Both the position numbers and the translations under genes were made by a program. A DNA stretch of 64,000 nt from VBAU01 sp036005185 (GTDB lineage Bacteria; Bacteroidota; Bacteroidia; Chitinophagales; Chitinophagaceae): the NCBI GenBank assembly GCA_036005185.1, contig DASYQS010000057.1, positions 80,772 to 144,771 of the forward strand. The letters are read 5' to 3'. This document shows positions 62,647 to 64,000 of the stretch, one piece after another (position 1 is the first letter of the stretch; every line of letters starts with the position of its first letter). The notes beneath the pieces were generated by a model, which was not told the DNA's origin, did not search any database, and was given only the letters and a program-made list of their open reading frames with translations.

Positions 62647-63070
62647 TTTGTTTTCAAATTTTTGTCGCAGCAGCATTGTAATATAGCTGGGGAATTTCTC
62701 AAATGAACGGCGAAAAGATTAAGACTGATCTTAAAAGTTTTCAAACGACAATCCGGTAGGATTAATGCCGATTTTCTTGCGTAAATGTTTCATATAGCTT
62801 TTTAAAAAAGGCAACAATTAAGTTCGATAGTTGTCCTGTCGGGACTACAAATATTTAGCGATGCATAGAGAGATAGTTGCGTATTATTTTTCTTTCCATA
62901 CTAATAAGACCACTCCAGCTAGTTTGTTTCAATTCCACAAAAAACATTTTCACTCCACGATTGCTTAACAACGGTTCCGCAGGAATTCTATACTTCTCAC
63001 ATCCTTAGATTTTCTTTCTGCTTTTTCGAATATCATTTTTGCGCCCTCATTAATTAAAAACAATAAAACA
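62647..63070. other. Gene-poor spacer with copy 4 of the boundary motif
   Basis: About 420 bases. Copy 4 of the 27-bp motif is at 62822-62848. On the minus strand, about 62690-62800 reads a short Met-containing stretch (MKHLRKKIGINPTGLSFENF) that looks like the tail of a lost regulator, but it is too short to call. Nothing else is visible. Confidence 0.5.
62822..62848 (+). repeat. Copy 4 of 27-bp boundary motif
   Basis: GTTCGA-TAGTTGT-CCTGTCGGGACTAC. The right 14 bases are identical to those of copy 3. It lies just beyond the GC-rich DUF899/DUF2182 pair. Confidence 0.65.
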
Positions 63071-63835
63071 ATGAAAAAACAAATTATCATTCTTGCAGCA
63101 GTTATAACGCCGCTTGCATTTTTTTCTTGCAGTAAAGAAAAAATCGAAACCCAACAAATGAACAACTCTGAGCCAATCAGTGAACTCGCTTTCAAACCGG
63201 TAATTAAACCCGGTATTGATCTAAAGACCGGCTTGTCAGCCTTGTATCAATTTGACGGTAATCTGAAAGATAAAACCGGCCAGCTTGGAGACGCAGTGGC
63301 AAACATCGGTGGCGCGGACAACTACACAGATGACAGAAAAGGAAATGCAAACAGTGCGATTAAGTTTAATGGCAGATACGGTTTGGACATTTTTAAAGTT
63401 CCATTGACCTTCAACTCCACCGTGGCTGCATGGGTCAAATATGATGCTATTTCTCCGTCGACAAACTATTTTGCAACAAGCGAGGGTCTTATGCCTGATT
63501 TTGTGCAGGATAATGATAATTATTGGGGCGTGGTTTCTACTCCCGCCACCTCAGGTGTTCCTTCAGGGCCTATAGATGATAATTGGCACCACTTGGTCGC
63601 TACTTATGATGGAAACGATTTAAAGTTTTATGTCGATGGCAGTTTTATTGGAAGTTCGCTAAACCCATGTCCACTTGCATTGCCTCAGGGAGCTACAGTT
63701 AATTACCAGGTCGGATATCTGACTCCAGTCGGCGGTAAAATTCCTTCCTGTGTTTGGTACGGTAGTATGGATGATTTACGTTTTTATGCACGCATTCTAT
63801 CTGATGTTGATATACAAGCACTATACAAACAGTAA
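63071..63835 (+). CDS. LamG-domain lipoprotein
   Basis: The 254-residue protein has a lipobox (ITPLAFFSC, Cys near 20) and a LamG/concanavalin fold: LYQFDGNLKDKTG, NSAIKFNGRYGLDI, DDNWHHLVATYDGNDLKFYV and the final MDDLRFYARILSDVDIQALY. It probably binds carbohydrate at the cell surface. It is alone, with a terminator following, and is not linked to a SusC/D pair in the window. Confidence 0.87.
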   Translation: MKKQIIILAAVITPLAFFSCSKEKIETQQMNNSEPISELAFKPVIKPGIDLKTGLSALYQFDGNLKDKTGQLGDAVANIGGADNYTDDRKGNANSAIKFNGRYGLDIFKVPLTFNSTVAAWVKYDAISPSTNYFATSEGLMPDFVQDNDNYWGVVSTPATSGVPSGPIDDNWHHLVATYDGNDLKFYVDGSFIGSSLNPCPLALPQGATVNYQVGYLTPVGGKIPSCVWYGSMDDLRFYARILSDVDIQALYKQ

Positions 63836-63880
63836 TCATTAAATGTGGATTCACAAATTCCTCCTTTAAATAAAAAAAAC

Positions 63881-63906
63881 CGTCTGATTTCATCAGGCGA
63901 TTTTTA
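63881..63906 (+). terminator. Terminator of the LamG gene
   Basis: CGTCTGAT-TTC-ATCAGGCG (eight pairs, one G-T) is followed by ATTTTTA; an A run precedes it, so it could work in both directions. Confidence 0.85.
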
Positions 63907-64000
63907 TGTTCAATTATTGCAAGATGCTAAAAATAGATTTTAACATCCATTAATAGCAGGCCTGTTCAGCAATAATAAAAATTTATAAACGCTATCCGGA

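Noticed and set aside
62690..62800. Regulator tail on the minus strand
   Set aside because: The helical KHLRKKIGINP stretch resembles the end of a regulator, but only about 26 codons remain before a stop upstream.
53086..62848. CRISPR array
   Set aside because: The four motif copies are kilobases apart with genes between them, and no cas genes are present.

Overview
The window is typical of a Bacteroidota chromosome, most likely Chitinophagaceae or a close relative. It has a SusC/SusD pair with its own ECF sigma factor and FecR anti-sigma factor, many Sec and lipoprotein signals on glycan-degrading enzymes, AT-rich spacers, and promoters of the TTTG / TAnnTTTG type. The taxon is inferred from gene content; no rRNA is present.

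Layout. (1) 1-5816: part of an exopolysaccharide locus (two methyltransferases, a polytopic membrane protein, a GT4 glycosyltransferase, a NodB-type deacetylase, a CpsB/YwqE-like PHP phosphatase). (2) 5982-7611: a stand-alone ECF sigma factor, type 1 isopentenyl-diphosphate isomerase, and a small membrane protein. (3) 7717-42034: one long co-directional polysaccharide utilization locus: sigma/FecR, SusC with an STN domain, SusD, a LamG surface lipoprotein, a seven-heme cytochrome lipoprotein, a very large FG-GAP/ASPIC lipoprotein, two GH30, three tandem GH144-type endo-beta-1,2-glucanases, a Gfo/Idh/MocA + PhyH + GMC redox cassette, a GH43-like/discoidin enzyme, an SGNH esterase, a GH97 and two GH3 enzymes. 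The enzymes together suggest a beta-glucan (beta-1,2 and possibly beta-1,6) as substrate. Between the two GH3 genes lies a dead REP-associated tyrosine transposase flanked by REP-type modules. (4) 42090-42918: a PAP2 phosphatase and tRNA-Arg(CCG).

(5) 42821-62848: an accessory region on the 3' side of tRNA-Arg. A large serine recombinase reads into the tRNA from the opposite strand. Then come a restriction-modification-like defence module (MORC-like GHKL ATPase, PD-(D/E)XK-like protein, m4C-type methyltransferase, divergent HNH nuclease), a HEPN-like protein, an XRE regulator, a strongly structured probable RNA in front of a small unknown gene, an AlbA_2/Schlafen-type protein and a HicAB toxin-antitoxin pair. 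After that follow small gene blocks: an S41 peptidase broken by a 10-bp tandem duplication, an alpha/beta hydrolase, an HxlR-controlled SDR/hydrolase/quinone-oxidoreductase operon, and a GC-rich DUF899-DUF2182 pair. Four copies of a 27-bp motif, all in the orientation of the tRNA and ending like its acceptor stem, separate these blocks. I read this as stepwise accretion of islands next to the tRNA. (6) 63071-end: a LamG lipoprotein and its terminator.

The most interesting items are the MORC-type defence module with its neighbouring structured RNA, the repeated block-boundary motif, the heme/GMC redox genes embedded in a glycan locus, and the REP-like insertions found inside open reading frames.
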